64,000 nucleotides of DNA from NCBI GenBank assembly GCA_016197405.1, contig JACPVR010000029.1, forward strand, positions 62,001 to 126,000, given 5' to 3'. The notes under the pieces were generated by a model. That model searched no databases. It had not been told where the DNA came from and saw only the letters and a program-made list of their open reading frames with translations. This document shows, piece after piece, positions 63,419 through 64,000 of the stretch (positions are counted from its first letter, which is position 1; every line of letters starts with the position of its first letter). Source of the DNA: Mycobacterium sp. Lineage in GTDB: Bacteria > Actinomycetota > Actinomycetes > Mycobacteriales > Mycobacteriaceae. Made by a program: the position numbers and the translations under genes.

Positions 63419-63448
63419 CACATCGCTGCCGAAGCCGGTAGCGATGTG
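63419..63448 (-). promoter_or_regulatory. Hairpin in the leader of the third PE-PPE gene
   Basis: CACATCGCT and AGCGATGTG form a perfect 9-bp stem with a 12-nt loop, 48 nt upstream of the start codon. It could shape mRNA stability or translation. Confidence 0.4.
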
Positions 63449-63649
63449 GCGAAAGTACTCCCCCGGCGAACGCCGGGAAACGTCCTGGACCGGCGGCGTT
63501 ACAGGTAACAGCCATCTGCACAGAACGCGGGCGGGTCGCTCGATGTGAGCCCGCTGCCAGTCCCGCCCGCCGCGCTGCGAAACGGGCGATCAGCCCCGTA
63601 TCGTCCACATCGGTAGCTGACATTTCCCCGGGACGAAGGAACATCGCCG

Positions 63650-64000
63650 ATGCCGACACCGCTGACCGTCATGTTCTGGCCGGAGTCGGCGTACGGTCCG
63701 ACCAACCAGTGCATCGGGCTGGCCGCGATTCTGCGCGACCGTGGTCACACCATCGTCTTCGCCGCGGAGAGCTCGTGGGCGGGCAAGCTCACCCCGTTCG
63801 GTTTCATCGAAGAGTTGGTGGACCTCGCCGAGCCGGCCGAAGACGCCGGGGAGGACGACGCCGGGAAGTTCTGGACCGACTTCATCGCCGAGACGGCGCC
63901 GGAGTTCCGCAAGCCCACCATCGAACAGCTGGAGACGTTCATCCAGCCGACCTACCAGGCCCTGATCGACGGGGCCAAGTACTGCGAGCCGCGGTTGCGC
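63650..64000 (+). CDS. Glycosyltransferase (UDP-glucosyltransferase/MGT type), cut off by window
   Basis: The ATG at 63650 has an AAGGA ribosome binding site, and 117 codons are present. The N-terminus MPTPLTVMFWPESAYGPTNQC begins the Rossmann half of GT-B glycosyltransferases. GLAAILRDRGHTIVFAAESSW is the usual helix and strand, followed by FGFIEELVDLAE. The first 20 residues carry the Gly/Asn loop where acceptors bind. The sugar donor motif lies beyond the window. Mycobacterial members glycosylate lipids or small molecules. Confidence 0.8.
   Translation, partial: MPTPLTVMFWPESAYGPTNQCIGLAAILRDRGHTIVFAAESSWAGKLTPFGFIEELVDLAEPAEDAGEDDAGKFWTDFIAETAPEFRKPTIEQLETFIQPTYQALIDGAKYCEPRLR

Overview
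The window is a high-GC actinobacterial chromosome segment, almost certainly from a rapidly growing Mycobacterium (Mycolicibacterium). Reasons: the gene order between about 1 and 44.5 kb matches, as I remember it, the M. tuberculosis block Rv1096 to Rv1057 read backwards; mycothiol (mca), EspR-like, PE-PPE-domain, FadD/FadA/EchA and Pra-type RDD genes are present; and many genes show the mycobacterial leaderless layout (TANNNT, 6-8 nt, then ATG or GTG). I see no tRNA, rRNA, CRISPR array, phage or insertion sequence. Names of Rv counterparts come from memory of the families, not from a search.

Layout. 1-7.4 kb (minus strand): partial cation/proton antiporter, polysaccharide deacetylase, phoAT-phoH2 toxin-antitoxin/helicase pair, desA2, a long-form glyA, and a DUF885 protein. 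7.4-16.9 kb: coaA, membrane proteins, the Z-isoprenyl diphosphate synthase, a hemolysin III family protein, a SnoaL-like protein, a thioredoxin-domain protein, mca, and greA behind a structured leader. 17-31 kb: transsulfuration genes (metB, cbs), two RDD membrane proteins, lipases, fadA3, echA8 and echA9, a DUF559 nuclease gene bracketed by two copies of a 59-bp palindromic repeat, and a Bax-inhibitor-like protein. 31-45 kb: a rhodanese/cysteine dioxygenase operon with an upstream leaderless mini-ORF carrying tandem Cys codons; lpqV; a MarR/SDR/TetR group with a shared palindromic operator; two patatin-like lipases; dienelactone hydrolase; a thiolase; fadD14; and an Rv1057-like beta-propeller.

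From 45 kb on the window turns into an accessory-looking cell-surface region. It has three stand-alone PE-PPE-domain serine hydrolases with acidic low-complexity tails, a fused amino-acid ABC transporter with its ATPase, zwf, a two-gene operon of a CEO-synthase/alanine-dehydrogenase-like enzyme with an alpha-toroid protein, a large Ser/Asp-rich metalloprotease with a PEP-CTERM-like C-terminus, a second Ser/Pro-rich surface protein, an EspR-like regulator beside AT-rich DNA, and the start of a glycosyltransferase.

Themes: sulfur amino-acid flow (cbs, metB, cysteine dioxygenase, rhodanese, mca), acyl-CoA metabolism, and envelope proteins. The most novel observations are the two mutually exclusive RNA stems in front of greA, the Cys-codon attenuator, the repeat-bracketed nuclease, the MarR operator pair and the surface-protein region with its own EspR paralogue.
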